62,126 bases of DNA, taken from positions 1 through 62,126 of the forward strand of contig NZ_JAKEUO010000026.1 in NCBI RefSeq assembly GCF_022397915.1. Direction: 5' to 3'. This DNA is from Vibrio sp. Isolate34. GTDB lineage: Bacteria; Pseudomonadota; Gammaproteobacteria; Enterobacterales; Vibrionaceae. Positions 17,707 to 26,812 of this stretch are shown here, piece after piece; the stretch's first letter is position 1, and each line of letters opens with the position of its first letter. The notes beneath the pieces were generated by a model. That model was given only the letters and a program-made list of their open reading frames with translations. It was not told where the DNA came from and did not search any database. A program made the position numbers and the translations under genes.

Positions 17707-18425
17707 GCAAATGCCTCCTCTGCGGTAAACTTGCCATCAAGTAACGCTCGACCCACAATCACACCAGCAACACCGCTGCCTTTTAGAGCTTCGATGTCTG
17801 CTAGGCTGCCGATACCACCCGATGATTGGAATTGAACCTGTGGGTACTGTTTACAAAGGTCAACGTAAAGCTCTACGTTTGATCCTTCTAGCGTGCCATC
17901 ACGTGAAATGTCGGTACACAGAACGTGTTTAAGACCCACAGTTAGGTAGTCTTCAATCAGCGCTTCAATCGTCACGCCTGAATCTTCTTGCCAACCTGAA
18001 ATCGCCACTTTACGTGTGCCGCTTTCGTCGATATTGATATCCAGTGCCAGTACAATTTTCTCAGCGCCGTATTTTTCCATCCAACCTTTCACAAGCTCAG
18101 GCTGCTTAACTGCCGTTGAGCCTACAACTACGCGCTGCGCGCCAGCTTCAAGTAGGTCGACCACATCTTGCTCATTACGAACACCACCACCAATTTGGAT
18201 ATTGGCAGGCGTACTAGCAAGTAGCTTTGCGATTAGGTCAAGTTGACGAGCGGTTGTGTCTTTTGCACCCGTTAAGTCAACGAGGTGAAGCCAACCTGCG
18301 CCAGCTTGGTGATACAGGTTAAACTGCTCTGCAGGGTCTACTTTGTATTCTGTTACTTGCCCGTAATCACCTTGGAATAAGCGAACTACTTGGCCTTCAA
18401 TTAAATCTAATGCGGGAATAATCAT
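17688..18425 (-). CDS. hisA: ProFAR isomerase
   Basis: HisA isomerises the ProFAR aminoaldose to PRFAR. The 245-residue half-barrel relative of HisF has the family start MIIPALDLIEGQVVRLFQGDYG (D8). Other signatures are GGGVRN, CTDISRDGT and SSGGIGS. It lies between hisH (43-base gap) and hisF (overlap). Confidence 0.97.
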   Translation of the reverse strand: MIIPALDLIEGQVVRLFQGDYGQVTEYKVDPAEQFNLYHQAGAGWLHLVDLTGAKDTTARQLDLIAKLLASTPANIQIGGGVRNEQDVVDLLEAGAQRVVVGSTAVKQPELVKGWMEKYGAEKIVLALDINIDESGTRKVAISGWQEDSGVTIEALIEDYLTVGLKHVLCTDISRDGTLEGSNVELYVDLCKQYPQVQFQSSGGIGSLADIEALKGSGVAGVIVGRALLDGKFTAEEAFACWQSE

Positions 18426-18468
18426 TTACATTCCTTATATGGCAACGTTGGCCGCTGCCTAATCCTTA

Positions 18469-19083
18469 TTACAATTCCAAGAAGTTCTGAATCAGCTTAG
18501 AGCCGGCTTTTGAAGAACGCTCTGGGTGGAACTGAACACCATAATAGTTGCCACTTTGCACCGCCGCTGTGAACGGGTTACCGTAATCACATTGTGCGAT
18601 TGTGTAGTCACCCACTGGCATTGCGAAGCTGTGAACGAAGTAGAAGTACTCGCCTTCTTCAATGTCTTTAAACAAAGGGTGGTTAGGTGTCGAAGTTACT
18701 GTGTTCCAACCCATGTGTGGTAGTGGTAAATCACCTGTTTCAAGTAAACGCACTTCACCATCACACAAGCCTAAACATTCAACTAACTCGTCAGCCTTTT
18801 GGCCTTTCTCTTGAGACAGTTTGCCTAACAGCTGCATACCTAAACAGATTCCCAGTAGAGGCTTCTCTACTTGCTTCACAAGGCTAACAAGGTCACGCTC
18901 TTGCAGGTTCTTCATAGCCTCACTTGCTGTACCTACACCGGGTAGGAATAGCTTGTCGGCAGCAAGAACAACTTCTGGTTCTTTTGAAATTTCAACTGCG
19001 TAGCCCAGACGTTCAATCGCAAACTTCACCGATGAAACATTGGCACAACCAGTATCAATAATAACTACTTTCTGCTTTTTCAT
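18469..19083 (-). CDS. hisH: Imidazole glycerol phosphate synthase, glutaminase subunit
   Basis: HisH releases ammonia from glutamine for HisF. The 204-residue class I amidotransferase has the nucleophile cysteine in LLGICLGMQLLG and the His-Glu pair in GVQFHPERSS. The oxyanion-strand PGVG is near residue 50. It lies 9 bases after hisB. Confidence 0.97.
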   Translation of the reverse strand: MKKQKVVIIDTGCANVSSVKFAIERLGYAVEISKEPEVVLAADKLFLPGVGTASEAMKNLQERDLVSLVKQVEKPLLGICLGMQLLGKLSQEKGQKADELVECLGLCDGEVRLLETGDLPLPHMGWNTVTSTPNHPLFKDIEEGEYFYFVHSFAMPVGDYTIAQCDYGNPFTAAVQSGNYYGVQFHPERSSKAGSKLIQNFLEL

Positions 19084-19092
19084 ACCGATCCC

Positions 19093-20181
19093 TTACAGAA
19101 CGCCTTTGCTGCTTGGTAACTCATTACCTTCAACTTTGATTGCTTGGCGAAGAGTACGGCCAAACGCTTTAAACAGGCTCTCAATGATGTGGTGATCATT
19201 ATTGCCATCAGAAGAAAGGTGTAGCGTACAAGCCAGTGTGTCGGTTAGAGAGCGGAAGAAGTGAACCACCATCTCAGTTGAAAGATCACCCACTTGTTCA
19301 CGGCTGAATTTCGCATCGAACTTCAGGTATGGGCGACCAGAAAGGTCTAACGCACACTGAGCCAAACACTCATCCATTGGCAGGCTAAAACCAAAACGGC
19401 CAATACCACGTTTGTCGCCTAGCGCATCTTTCAGAGCTTGGCCTAACGCAAGTGCTGTGTCTTCAACTGTGTGGTGGTCATCAATGTGTAAGTCGCCTTT
19501 CACAGTTAGGTTCATTTGGAAACCACCGTGTGTCGCGATTTGATCAAGCATGTGGTCGAAGAAACCCATACCTGTATCAATCTTATTACCACCGGTTTCA
19601 TCAAGGTTTACGGCTACCTTAATATCGGTTTCTTTTGTCGTACGAACCACTTCAGCAACGCGAGCGTTAACCGTCAGATCTTTAACGATCTGTGGCCAGT
19701 TAAGCGTGCCTTCCGTTTCTGCGTCCGGGCCATATTGAATACCGCGGATTGCCATGTTCTCAGCAAGTTGCAGGTCAGTTAATCGATCGCCAATCACAAC
19801 AGAGTGTTGGAAGTCGACTTTACCGCCCTGTAGGTATTCTTTAACCATACCCAACTTAGGCTTACGGCAAGAGCAATTGTCTTCGTCAAAGTGAGGACAA
19901 ATAAGCACGTCATCAAACTTAACGCCTTGAGATTCGAAGAATTCCATCATCATGTTGTGTGGCGCGTCGAAATCTTCTTGAGGATAGCTATCGGTACCTA
20001 GGCCGTCTTGGTTAGTTACCATTACTAGACGGTAGCCAGCATCTTGCAGTGCAAGCAAGCTAGGAATAACTAGCGGTTCAAATTTTAGCTTGTCTAAACG
20101 GTCTACTTGAAAGTCGACTGGCGGCTCAACAATTAAGGTGCCATCGCGGTCTATAAAAAGTATTTTCTGTTGTTTACTCAC
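19093..20181 (-). CDS. hisB: Bifunctional histidinol-phosphatase / imidazoleglycerol-phosphate dehydratase
   Basis: The 362-residue fused enzyme covers steps 6 and 8 of histidine synthesis. The N-terminal HAD phosphatase (about 1-165) has FIDRDGTL (D10, D12) and a zinc loop CPHFDEDNCSCRKP. The C-terminal dehydratase (about 170-362) has GFFDHMLDQIATHG, DDHHTVED and NDHHIIES, the His-rich manganese sites. The fusion is typical of gammaproteobacteria. It is separated from hisC by an unusually wide 132-base gap. Confidence 0.97.
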   Translation of the reverse strand: MSKQQKILFIDRDGTLIVEPPVDFQVDRLDKLKFEPLVIPSLLALQDAGYRLVMVTNQDGLGTDSYPQEDFDAPHNMMMEFFESQGVKFDDVLICPHFDEDNCSCRKPKLGMVKEYLQGGKVDFQHSVVIGDRLTDLQLAENMAIRGIQYGPDAETEGTLNWPQIVKDLTVNARVAEVVRTTKETDIKVAVNLDETGGNKIDTGMGFFDHMLDQIATHGGFQMNLTVKGDLHIDDHHTVEDTALALGQALKDALGDKRGIGRFGFSLPMDECLAQCALDLSGRPYLKFDAKFSREQVGDLSTEMVVHFFRSLTDTLACTLHLSSDGNNDHHIIESLFKAFGRTLRQAIKVEGNELPSSKGVL

Positions 20182-20250
20182 TTGAACTTCCTTTTAATTT
20201 TAAATCTGGTGGCCTAGCTAAAATCAAACGCTAACCCAAAATATTGGTTT

Positions 20251-20292
20251 CATTTGTCAGTCGACGTTTAATCAACTCAAGACTGACAAATG
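20251..20292. repeat. Perfect 12-bp inverted repeat in the hisC-hisB gap
   Basis: CATTTGTCAGTC and its exact complement flank an 18-base spacer. No T-run follows on the minus (mRNA) strand, so it is not a standard terminator. The other his gaps range from overlaps to 43 bases. Confidence 0.7.
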
Positions 20293-20313
20293 TTATTACT
20301 GGTAAGCCTTTCG

Positions 20314-21354
20314 TTACTGAAAAAAGTTACGAATGAATCCAAGTGTCTTTTCGCACTCTTCGCGGTTACCAATACTAATGCGAACACAGTCTTCGATTGG
20401 CGAGTTACGTAAAATAATGCCACTGTCCCATGCTGCTTTAAATAGTTCGTCACCGTTAGGGAATTTAACCAATAGGTAGTTACCCCAACCATCAAAAACC
20501 GTCACTTGAGGCAAGCCCAATAAACCGGCTTGTAGATAAGCGCGGTTCGCACTTAAATCCAGAACTTGAAACTTCGCTCTCGCAAGGCCTTGTTCTGAAA
20601 GCGCTTGAACGGCGATATCAGCCACAGGGATTGGCACTGGGTATGGCGCAATCACTTTCAACAATACATCGATAAGCTCTTGGTTCGCCAACGTAAAGCC
20701 ACAGCGTAGTCCAGCCAATGCAAAAGCTTTAGACAAGGTACGCAGAATCGCTAGGTTCGGGTATTGTGCAAGCAGATCAACAGTTGATGCTTCAGGACAG
20801 AAATCAATATACGCTTCGTCCATCACTACAATCGCTTTGTCTTGAGTCATTTCAAGTAGCTTGATGATGTCTTTACGATTAACCAAATTACCAGTTGGGT
20901 TATTTGGGCTACAAACAAACACCACTTTCACATTGTCTAGTTGCGCTTCAATCGCAGGAAGGTCGAGTTGCCATTCCGCAGTTAGAGGCACGACTTTACG
21001 CTCAACACCGATCGTCTCTGCACTGATTGCGTACATACCATAAGTGGGTGGGCAGTAAAGAATAGCGTCTTCGTTCGGCTCACAGAAAGCACGAATCAAT
21101 AACTCAATACCTTCATCAGCACCGCGAGTCGTCAGTGTTTGCTCTGGTTTCACACCTGCATATTGTGCGTAAGCGTCAATCAACTCTTTAGGCTGACATT
21201 CGCTGTAGCGATTAAGACGAGACAGGTTTAGGTTGTACTCGTTATCAAACGGAGATTCGTTGGCGTTTAGCCATACATCACCCGTGCCGCCAATGCGTCT
21301 TGCAGACAAGTAAGGTGTTAGAGCCTGAACTTGTTTTCTTGCTAACTTTTCCAT
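20314..21354 (-). CDS. hisC: Histidinol-phosphate aminotransferase
   Basis: HisC is a PLP-dependent class I/II aminotransferase at step 7. The 346-residue protein has the N-terminal GTGDVWLNANESPFDNEY region, the CPPTYGMY loop, VMDEAYIDF and the PLP lysine in LRTLSKAFALAGLRCG. It is 9 bases after hisD. Confidence 0.96.
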   Translation of the reverse strand: MEKLARKQVQALTPYLSARRIGGTGDVWLNANESPFDNEYNLNLSRLNRYSECQPKELIDAYAQYAGVKPEQTLTTRGADEGIELLIRAFCEPNEDAILYCPPTYGMYAISAETIGVERKVVPLTAEWQLDLPAIEAQLDNVKVVFVCSPNNPTGNLVNRKDIIKLLEMTQDKAIVVMDEAYIDFCPEASTVDLLAQYPNLAILRTLSKAFALAGLRCGFTLANQELIDVLLKVIAPYPVPIPVADIAVQALSEQGLARAKFQVLDLSANRAYLQAGLLGLPQVTVFDGWGNYLLVKFPNGDELFKAAWDSGIILRNSPIEDCVRISIGNREECEKTLGFIRNFFQ

Positions 21355-21363
21355 GCCCTACCC

Positions 21364-22665
21364 TTATTTCGCTTTATTTAACTTTTCAACTCGGATAGTC
21401 ACAGCGCGTTTGTGTGCATCCAAGCCTTCGGCTTCCGCCATTGTTACTACAGTTGGCGCTAGGCCTTTCAAACCATCGGCTGTTAGCTCTTGTACCGTCA
21501 TGCGCTTAGAGAAGTCAGCCAAACCTAGGCTTGAATACGTCTTAGTGTAACCGTAAGTCGGTAATACGTGGTTTGTACCAGACGCATAGTCGCCTGCAGA
21601 TTCTGGAGACCAGTCACCAAGGAAGATTGAGCCTGCATTGTCTAACAATGGCAGCAGTTCACGTGGGTTCTTGGTTTGAACAATCAAGTGCTCAGGACCG
21701 TAGAAGTTCGAAATCGCAATCGCTTGAGTGATCGATTCAGCAATGATAATTAAGCTTGAAGCCAATGCTTGCTGAGCGATGTTCGCACGAGACAACTCTT
21801 TCAGTTGTTTCTGAACCGCCTCTGTTACTTGGTCAGCAATCACTGGAGATGGCGTTACTAAGACCACTTGAGAGTCAGGGCCGTGTTCAGCTTGGCTCAA
21901 CAAGTCCGCTGCAATGAAGTCGGCATCAGCCGTTTCATCAGCAATCACTAACACTTCAGATGGGCCGGCTGGCATATCAATCGCCGCACCGCGGAAGTCA
22001 TTACTCACTTGGCGCTTCGCTTCCGTTACGTAGGCATTACCTGGGCCGAAGATCTTATCGACTTTAGCAACGCTTTCCGTACCGTAAGCCATCGCAGCAA
22101 CCGCTTGACCACCACCAACGTTGTAAACTTCATCGATCTTACAAAGCTTCGCGACATACAAGATTTCGTCAGCGATTGGTGGAGGCGAACAAAGCACAAC
22201 CTTACGACAACCTGCGATTTGAGCGGGAACACCTAACATAAGAACCGTTGACGGAAGCGGCGCACTGCCACCCGGGATGTACAGACCAACCGTGTTAATT
22301 GCACGTGTCACTTGCTCACACACAACACCTGGTTGCGTCTCAACCTTAATTGGCTGGGGTTTCTGAGCTTCATGGAACTTAGCAATATTGCTGTAAGCTT
22401 GTTCTAATGCCTGTTTCATTTCTGGAGTTAAACGAGCGCTCGCTTCTTCAATCTCATCCGAGCTCACTCGAATTGATTTTGGAGTCACGCGGTCAAACTT
22501 CTCAGTCAGTTCTTTAAGCGCGGCATCGCCCTCATTTCGTACTTTTGCAATAACATCAGAAACTGTCGCTGTGATGTTTGCACCTTCAGTAATAGCGGGA
22601 CGCTCTAATACCGAGTCTTGCTGTGATTCACTTAAAGATTGCCAAACAACGGTTCTCATCGTCAT
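21364..22665 (-). CDS. hisD: Histidinol dehydrogenase
   Basis: HisD is the zinc- and NAD-dependent enzyme that oxidises histidinol to histidine (last two steps). The 433-residue protein carries GLYIPGGSAPLPSTVLMLGVPA, KIFGPGNAYVTEAKR, DMPAGPSEVLVIAD, SQAEHGPDSQ and the catalytic EH in GPEHL. Its ATG shares one base with the hisG TAA (TAATG), which suggests reinitiation. A second in-frame ATG at 22659 (MRTVVW) is an equally good start. Confidence 0.97.
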   Translation of the reverse strand: MTMRTVVWQSLSESQQDSVLERPAITEGANITATVSDVIAKVRNEGDAALKELTEKFDRVTPKSIRVSSDEIEEASARLTPEMKQALEQAYSNIAKFHEAQKPQPIKVETQPGVVCEQVTRAINTVGLYIPGGSAPLPSTVLMLGVPAQIAGCRKVVLCSPPPIADEILYVAKLCKIDEVYNVGGGQAVAAMAYGTESVAKVDKIFGPGNAYVTEAKRQVSNDFRGAAIDMPAGPSEVLVIADETADADFIAADLLSQAEHGPDSQVVLVTPSPVIADQVTEAVQKQLKELSRANIAQQALASSLIIIAESITQAIAISNFYGPEHLIVQTKNPRELLPLLDNAGSIFLGDWSPESAGDYASGTNHVLPTYGYTKTYSSLGLADFSKRMTVQELTADGLKGLAPTVVTMAEAEGLDAHKRAVTIRVEKLNKAK

Positions 22666-23561
22666 TACCCCATCATTTTTTCGATTGGTAGTACTAGAAT
22701 CGAGCTTGCGCCTAACTCTTTCAGCTGTTCCATCGTTTCCCAGAACAAATTCTCTGTACTTACTAGGTGAACAGCAACTTTATCTTTGTCCGTCGATAGT
22801 GGAAGAACCGTTGGATCTTCAGCACCAGGCAGTAGTGCTTTGATTTGCTCCAGCTGAGAAGTTGGCGCGTGTAGCATGATGTACTTCGACTCTTTCGCTT
22901 GTTGAACACCCTGCATACGAGTCAGTAGCTTTTCAATCAATGCTGTTTTGTCTGCGTCGAATTCACCAGTACGTTGAATCAAGGTCGCTTTAGATTGGAA
23001 AATCACTTCCGCTTCTTTTAGGCCGTTTGCCTCTAGTGTCGCACCAGTAGAAACCAAGTCCGCGATTGCATCTGCAAGGCCAGCGCGAGGAGCTACTTCA
23101 ACCGAGCCTGTTAGCATACAAGTGCTGAAATCAACACCCTGCTCGTCCATGTAGGCTTTAAGTAGTTGTGGGTAGGTTGTCGCAATACGTTTGCCCGCTA
23201 AGTCTTGTGGGCCGTTGTATTCTTCGTCTTTATTAATAGCGATTGAAAGGCGGCAACCACCGAAGTCTAAACGACGTAGTGTGCGGAACTCTGAAGGCTC
23301 TTTAAGAGCAACACGATCTAGACGAACTTCTTCTAGTTCATTTTCACCGATGAAACCAAGGTCAACTACCCCATCCATGATAAGACCTGGGATGTCGTCA
23401 TCACGAACGAGTAACAAGTCGATTGGCATATTTAGTGAGTGAACCACTAGGCGCTCACCCATGATGTTAAATTTAACACCACATTTTTTAAGTAGGTCTT
23501 GGCACTCTTTACTTAAGCGACCTTTCTTTTGAATTGCGATTCTTAGGCGTTGTGTCTGCAT
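22665..23561 (-). CDS. hisG: ATP phosphoribosyltransferase (long form)
   Basis: HisG catalyses the committed first step of histidine synthesis and is normally inhibited by histidine. The start at 23561 (MQTQRLRIAIQKKGRL) gives 298 residues, the usual length of the long HisG_L form. AGGG lies about 8 bases upstream. The in-frame ATG at 23579 would add 6 residues. The catalytic core has GLADAIADLVSTGATLEANGL, and the C-terminal ACT-like regulatory domain covers about residues 225-298. It is the first structural gene behind the attenuator. Confidence 0.97.
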   Translation of the reverse strand: MQTQRLRIAIQKKGRLSKECQDLLKKCGVKFNIMGERLVVHSLNMPIDLLLVRDDDIPGLIMDGVVDLGFIGENELEEVRLDRVALKEPSEFRTLRRLDFGGCRLSIAINKDEEYNGPQDLAGKRIATTYPQLLKAYMDEQGVDFSTCMLTGSVEVAPRAGLADAIADLVSTGATLEANGLKEAEVIFQSKATLIQRTGEFDADKTALIEKLLTRMQGVQQAKESKYIMLHAPTSQLEQIKALLPGAEDPTVLPLSTDKDKVAVHLVSTENLFWETMEQLKELGASSILVLPIEKMMG

Positions 23562-23620
23562 TGCTGTATCCCTGTGCAAATATTTGAATTTATTGATTAT
23601 TTAAAAGCGCTAAAACTAAA

Positions 23621-23701
23621 AAACCCTCGGGGACTTTGTCATCCCGAGGGTTTAAATCTAAATTCTTTTGACTTAACCTCCGGGAGTAATCTTGCTCCCG
23701 G
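23621..23701 (-). promoter_or_regulatory. his operon attenuator
   Basis: On the minus strand after the hisL stop there is a CCGGGAG/CTCCCGG hairpin (23680-23701), which could serve as the pause or antiterminator element. Next is a strong terminator stem, AAACCCTCGGGA with its G-rich partner (23621-23653), leading into TTTTAG. This is the classical layout of transcription attenuation coupled to translation of a His-rich leader peptide. Confidence 0.88.
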
Positions 23702-23725
23702 GTATACGCAAATCTCCCCGAAAGA

Positions 23726-23773
23726 CTAGATAGGGTGATGATGGTGATGAATGTTCATTACTAATTTACGCAT
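23726..23773 (-). CDS. hisL: his operon leader peptide
   Basis: A 15-codon frame reads MRKLVMNIHHHHHPI followed by TAG, with five His codons in a row. A shorter version could begin at the in-frame ATG 23758. AAGAG lies about 8 bases before ATG 23773, which favours the longer form. Ribosome stalling at the His codons when charged tRNA-His is scarce would let the hisGDCBHAFI genes be transcribed. Confidence 0.9.
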   Translation of the reverse strand: MRKLVMNIHHHHHPI

Positions 23774-23895
23774 ACTTATCAGCTCTTAGGTTGTTTGCTG
23801 TCTTGTCTCCACACTAACTAAGCTGACATCCTTTTTCAACCATTTATTCGAACTTTTTTCACGAAACTTAAAATTAAATTAACAGGCACAAAAAA

Positions 23896-23913
23896 GGGAG
23901 GCAAACGCCTCCC
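23896..23913 (-). terminator. Terminator of the lysine-riboswitch-controlled transporter
   Basis: GGGAGGC pairs with GCCTCCC around a 4-base loop and is followed on the minus strand by six T residues. It insulates the his leader from the upstream gene. Confidence 0.9.
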
Positions 23914-23940
23914 TGATAGTTTACTGATTAACTTTCAGTT

Positions 23941-25533
23941 TTAGCTGTTGCACGTCGCCATTTTGCAGCGAGAGAAGTAAGCCAATGCAAAACATACAGC
24001 AACAAACGTTAGAGACGCTGCGCCAAATGCGATGCCAATTGAAGATGTCATACCTAGAGTGATGAAACCAATGCACGATACAAACGCTACAGACAACGCG
24101 TATGGAAGCTGAGTCGATACGTGGTCGATGTGGTTACAACGAGCACCAGTAGAAGACAGAATCGTCGTATCTGAGATTGGAGAACAGTGGTCGCCAAATA
24201 CTGCACCCGCTAGAACCGCACTTAGCATAGGAAGAATCAGTGCGATATCCGATGCTGCTGCCATGTCACCCGCGATTGGTAGCATGATGCCGAATGTACC
24301 CCAAGATGTACCTGTAGAGAACGCCATAACGCCCGCTAGAAGGAACAACATAACCGGTAGCCAGTGGTAATCAATGCTGCCTGTTACTAGAGACGATAGG
24401 TAAGAACCCGTTTTCATATCGCCGATTACAGAACCGATAGTCCATGCGAACACAAGAATCAGAATCGCGCCAAACATAGAGCTAGCACCGATCCACATTG
24501 TTCTTGCGATATCAGCCATAGACAGCTTTTGCTTGAATACTGTCGCTAGTGCTACTAGTAAACCGATAACACCACCGTAAACAAGAGACTTACCTACATC
24601 AGTATTTTCGAATGCACCTAGAAGGTTGAATGCTTGACCATCAGCAGCCAGCGCTTGGCCGCCAGTGTAAAGCATCGCTGCAACCGTCGCGACGATCAAT
24701 GAAACGATCGGCATGATTAGGTCAGAAACAGAACCGTTCTCGCTCTCTTCGATATCTAGCTCTTCATTTAGATCGTGAGCTTGTTGGCTGTCATTGTCAC
24801 CTTCAAAGCCACGACCTTGAGATGCTTCGATTTCATGCTCACGCATCTTACCAACATCTAGACCGAACCACGCCACTGCGAACACCATAAGAAGTGCAAA
24901 TACCGCATAGAAGTTCATTGGAATTAGACGAACGTAAGCGCCGAGAGCTGAATACTCAGTCACACCGTGTGTTACTAGGATGCCACCGATAATAGTAATG
25001 ATGTAAGCACCCCAACTAGAAGCAGGCATGATCACACACATTGGCGCTGCAGTAGAATCAAGAATATAAGCTAGCTTAGCGCGAGATACGTAGAAACGGT
25101 CTGTAACAGGACGAGAGATTGCACCTACCGCCAAGCTGTTGAAGTAATCATCCACAAAGATGAATACGCCTAAGAAAGCTGCAAGCAGTTTAGAACCACG
25201 TTTGCTTTTAACGCGAGACTGAGCCCATTCAGCGAATGCGCGAGTACCACCAGATAGTGTTAATAGCGCCGTTGTCATTCCCAAGATAATTAGGAAAGCA
25301 ATGATACTCATGTTCCAAGTGTTGATACCGCCATCTTCAATGAAAACACCAGATGCTTTAGTAAATACGTAGCTAGCGGCATTACTCACTGAGTAATCAG
25401 CAAGTAAGATGGCACCCATAACAATACCGACACCCAGAGAAACCAATACACGGCGGGTAACGATAGCAAGGCTCAAAGCCACAAGTGGCGGAAGCAAAGA
25501 TAAAGGAGATGTTGCAAAATCTATTAAATTCAT
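23941..25533 (-). CDS. NhaC-family transporter, probable lysine transporter
   Basis: The roughly 530-residue membrane protein has about 11-12 hydrophobic segments and the NhaC/ArsB-like features GDHCSPISDTTILSSTGA near residue 450 and FVDDYFNSLAVG near residue 130. By family alone it would be called a Na+/H+ antiporter. However, a lysine riboswitch lies in its leader, and NhaC-like genes under such switches have been proposed as lysine carriers (LysW). I infer lysine as the substrate, perhaps with Na+ or H+ coupling. I chose ATG 25533 (MNLIDF) over the TTG three codons upstream. An acidic cytoplasmic loop lies around residues 230-265. Confidence 0.75.
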   Translation of the reverse strand: MNLIDFATSPLSLLPPLVALSLAIVTRRVLVSLGVGIVMGAILLADYSVSNAASYVFTKASGVFIEDGGINTWNMSIIAFLIILGMTTALLTLSGGTRAFAEWAQSRVKSKRGSKLLAAFLGVFIFVDDYFNSLAVGAISRPVTDRFYVSRAKLAYILDSTAAPMCVIMPASSWGAYIITIIGGILVTHGVTEYSALGAYVRLIPMNFYAVFALLMVFAVAWFGLDVGKMREHEIEASQGRGFEGDNDSQQAHDLNEELDIEESENGSVSDLIMPIVSLIVATVAAMLYTGGQALAADGQAFNLLGAFENTDVGKSLVYGGVIGLLVALATVFKQKLSMADIARTMWIGASSMFGAILILVFAWTIGSVIGDMKTGSYLSSLVTGSIDYHWLPVMLFLLAGVMAFSTGTSWGTFGIMLPIAGDMAAASDIALILPMLSAVLAGAVFGDHCSPISDTTILSSTGARCNHIDHVSTQLPYALSVAFVSCIGFITLGMTSSIGIAFGAASLTFVAVCFALAYFSRCKMATCNS

Positions 25534-25649
25534 GATCTTCAAAAACCAGTTTTTTATTTGGCTAGAGATCTACTGCAGACAAACTTGATACAGATGACCA
25601 AGTTCATGTTGAACTAAGCGAAAGGGAAGTGAACACTTCACCCAACCCT

Positions 25650-25821
25650 ACAGTAGCGCTCCATAGTTTAAAATTAAGACTATGGCAGTGTTGTACCTAT
25701 TGAGCACAACCCCAGCAAATTGCTTAGATATACAATTTACTTCGGCAATTACACCTTTCATCTTCGTTCATTGGCATCACCCCAACGAAAACTACTTTTT
25801 ATAATTGCACCTCTACGTGCG
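25650..25821 (-). promoter_or_regulatory. Lysine riboswitch (L-box)
   Basis: On the minus strand the conserved L-box blocks appear in the right order: GTAGAGGTGC, AAAGTAG, TTGGGGTGATGCC, GAACGAAGATGAAAGGTG, TTGCCGAAGT, GCTGGGG, the paired TTGTGC/GTACAA arm, ACACTGCCAT and GGAGCGCTACTG. The 3' end lies about 115 bases before the transporter start. A GAAGTG-TT-CACTTC hairpin follows at about 25625-25640 without a T-run, so control may act on translation rather than termination. This is inferred. Confidence 0.92.
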
Positions 25822-26187
25822 ACAACATTATTAACCACTTAAACAATAGTTTAACAAATGATTAACTAAAACATCGCATCAGGTAGCCGCAATTGTACCC
25901 ATCAAGAGCAACAATGCAACATATCATTCCAAGAAAAGTAGCTTTTTATTTATGAACTAATCAACAAAAGAATAGTCAACATAGTGGAATTACTCCACCA
26001 GTCACATATCAGATTTTAAGATAGTCTTAATATCTATTATAAATGCAATAGAAAGGAGCATGGGAATTTTCAACTATTCATCTCACTTTTATATTTAAAT
26101 ATGTAATAAAAGAAATACTGTTTGTTTTATTCCCAAGCTCTGTTTATTATTAGGTGGATTATTTAGTTTACCTTGATGGAAAATATC
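25822..26187. other. AT-rich divergent promoter region
   Basis: About 365 very AT-rich bases lie between the riboswitch and vicH and must hold both promoters. I recognise no gene or RNA here. The base composition would suit binding by H-NS itself. Confidence 0.4.
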
Positions 26188-26598
26188 ATGTCTGAATTAA
26201 CAAAAACTCTATTAAATATCCGTAGCCTTCGCGCATTCTCACGTGAATTAACTCTTGAGCAACTAGAAGAAGCGCTAGACAAGCTAACTATTGTTGTACA
26301 AGAGCGTCAAGAGTCTGAAGCTGAAGAACGTGCTGCTAAAGCAGAACAAGAAGCTAAGCTTTCTGCTATCGCTGAACAAATTGCAAAAGACGGAATTGAT
26401 GTTGCAGATCTTATTGCAGCTCTTTCTGGCGAAGCAAAATCTAAAACAACTAAAGCTAAACGCGCTCCTCGCCCAGCGAAATACAAATACGTAGACGCAA
26501 ACGGCAACGAGAAAACTTGGACAGGTCAAGGCCGTACGCCTTCAGCTATCCAAGAACAGCTAGATGCTGGTAAATCTCTAGAAGAGTTTGCTATCTAA
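26188..26598 (+). CDS. vicH: H-NS family nucleoid-associated protein (VicH-type)
   Basis: H-NS proteins silence AT-rich and acquired genes and shape the nucleoid. The start at ATG 26188 (MSELTKTLLNIRSLRAFSREL) gives 136 residues, the H-NS length; GGA lies 7 bases upstream. Residues 1-65 form the coiled-coil dimerisation region, followed by an Ala/Lys-rich linker. The C-terminal DNA-binding domain has KYVDANGNEKTWTGQGRTPSAIQEQL, with the minor-groove motif GQGRTP. The gene is monocistronic with a strong terminator. Confidence 0.95.
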   Translation: MSELTKTLLNIRSLRAFSRELTLEQLEEALDKLTIVVQERQESEAEERAAKAEQEAKLSAIAEQIAKDGIDVADLIAALSGEAKSKTTKAKRAPRPAKYKYVDANGNEKTWTGQGRTPSAIQEQLDAGKSLEEFAI

Positions 26599-26704
26599 GT
26601 TAAGCGTTCAGTTTGCTGAGTGGGTAATCAATTACACTCTTAGCAATAGAATTAATATTTAAGTCGACCAAAGTATTATTTACGGCTTCAATATATTCAG
26701 AAAC

Positions 26705-26731
26705 AAAAAGGCTCCTTTCGGAGCCTTTTTT
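26705..26731 (+). terminator. Terminator after vicH
   Basis: AAAAAGGCTCC and GGAGCCTTTTT pair around TTTC with T-runs on either strand. It can serve vicH and the convergent gsk gene. Confidence 0.9.
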
Positions 26732-26812
26732 ATATTTTGTTACCCTTTAATGTTCTTTATAAACACAGATGCGCATTTGATAAACACATACGCATTGGAT
26801 AAACAAAGTCTC

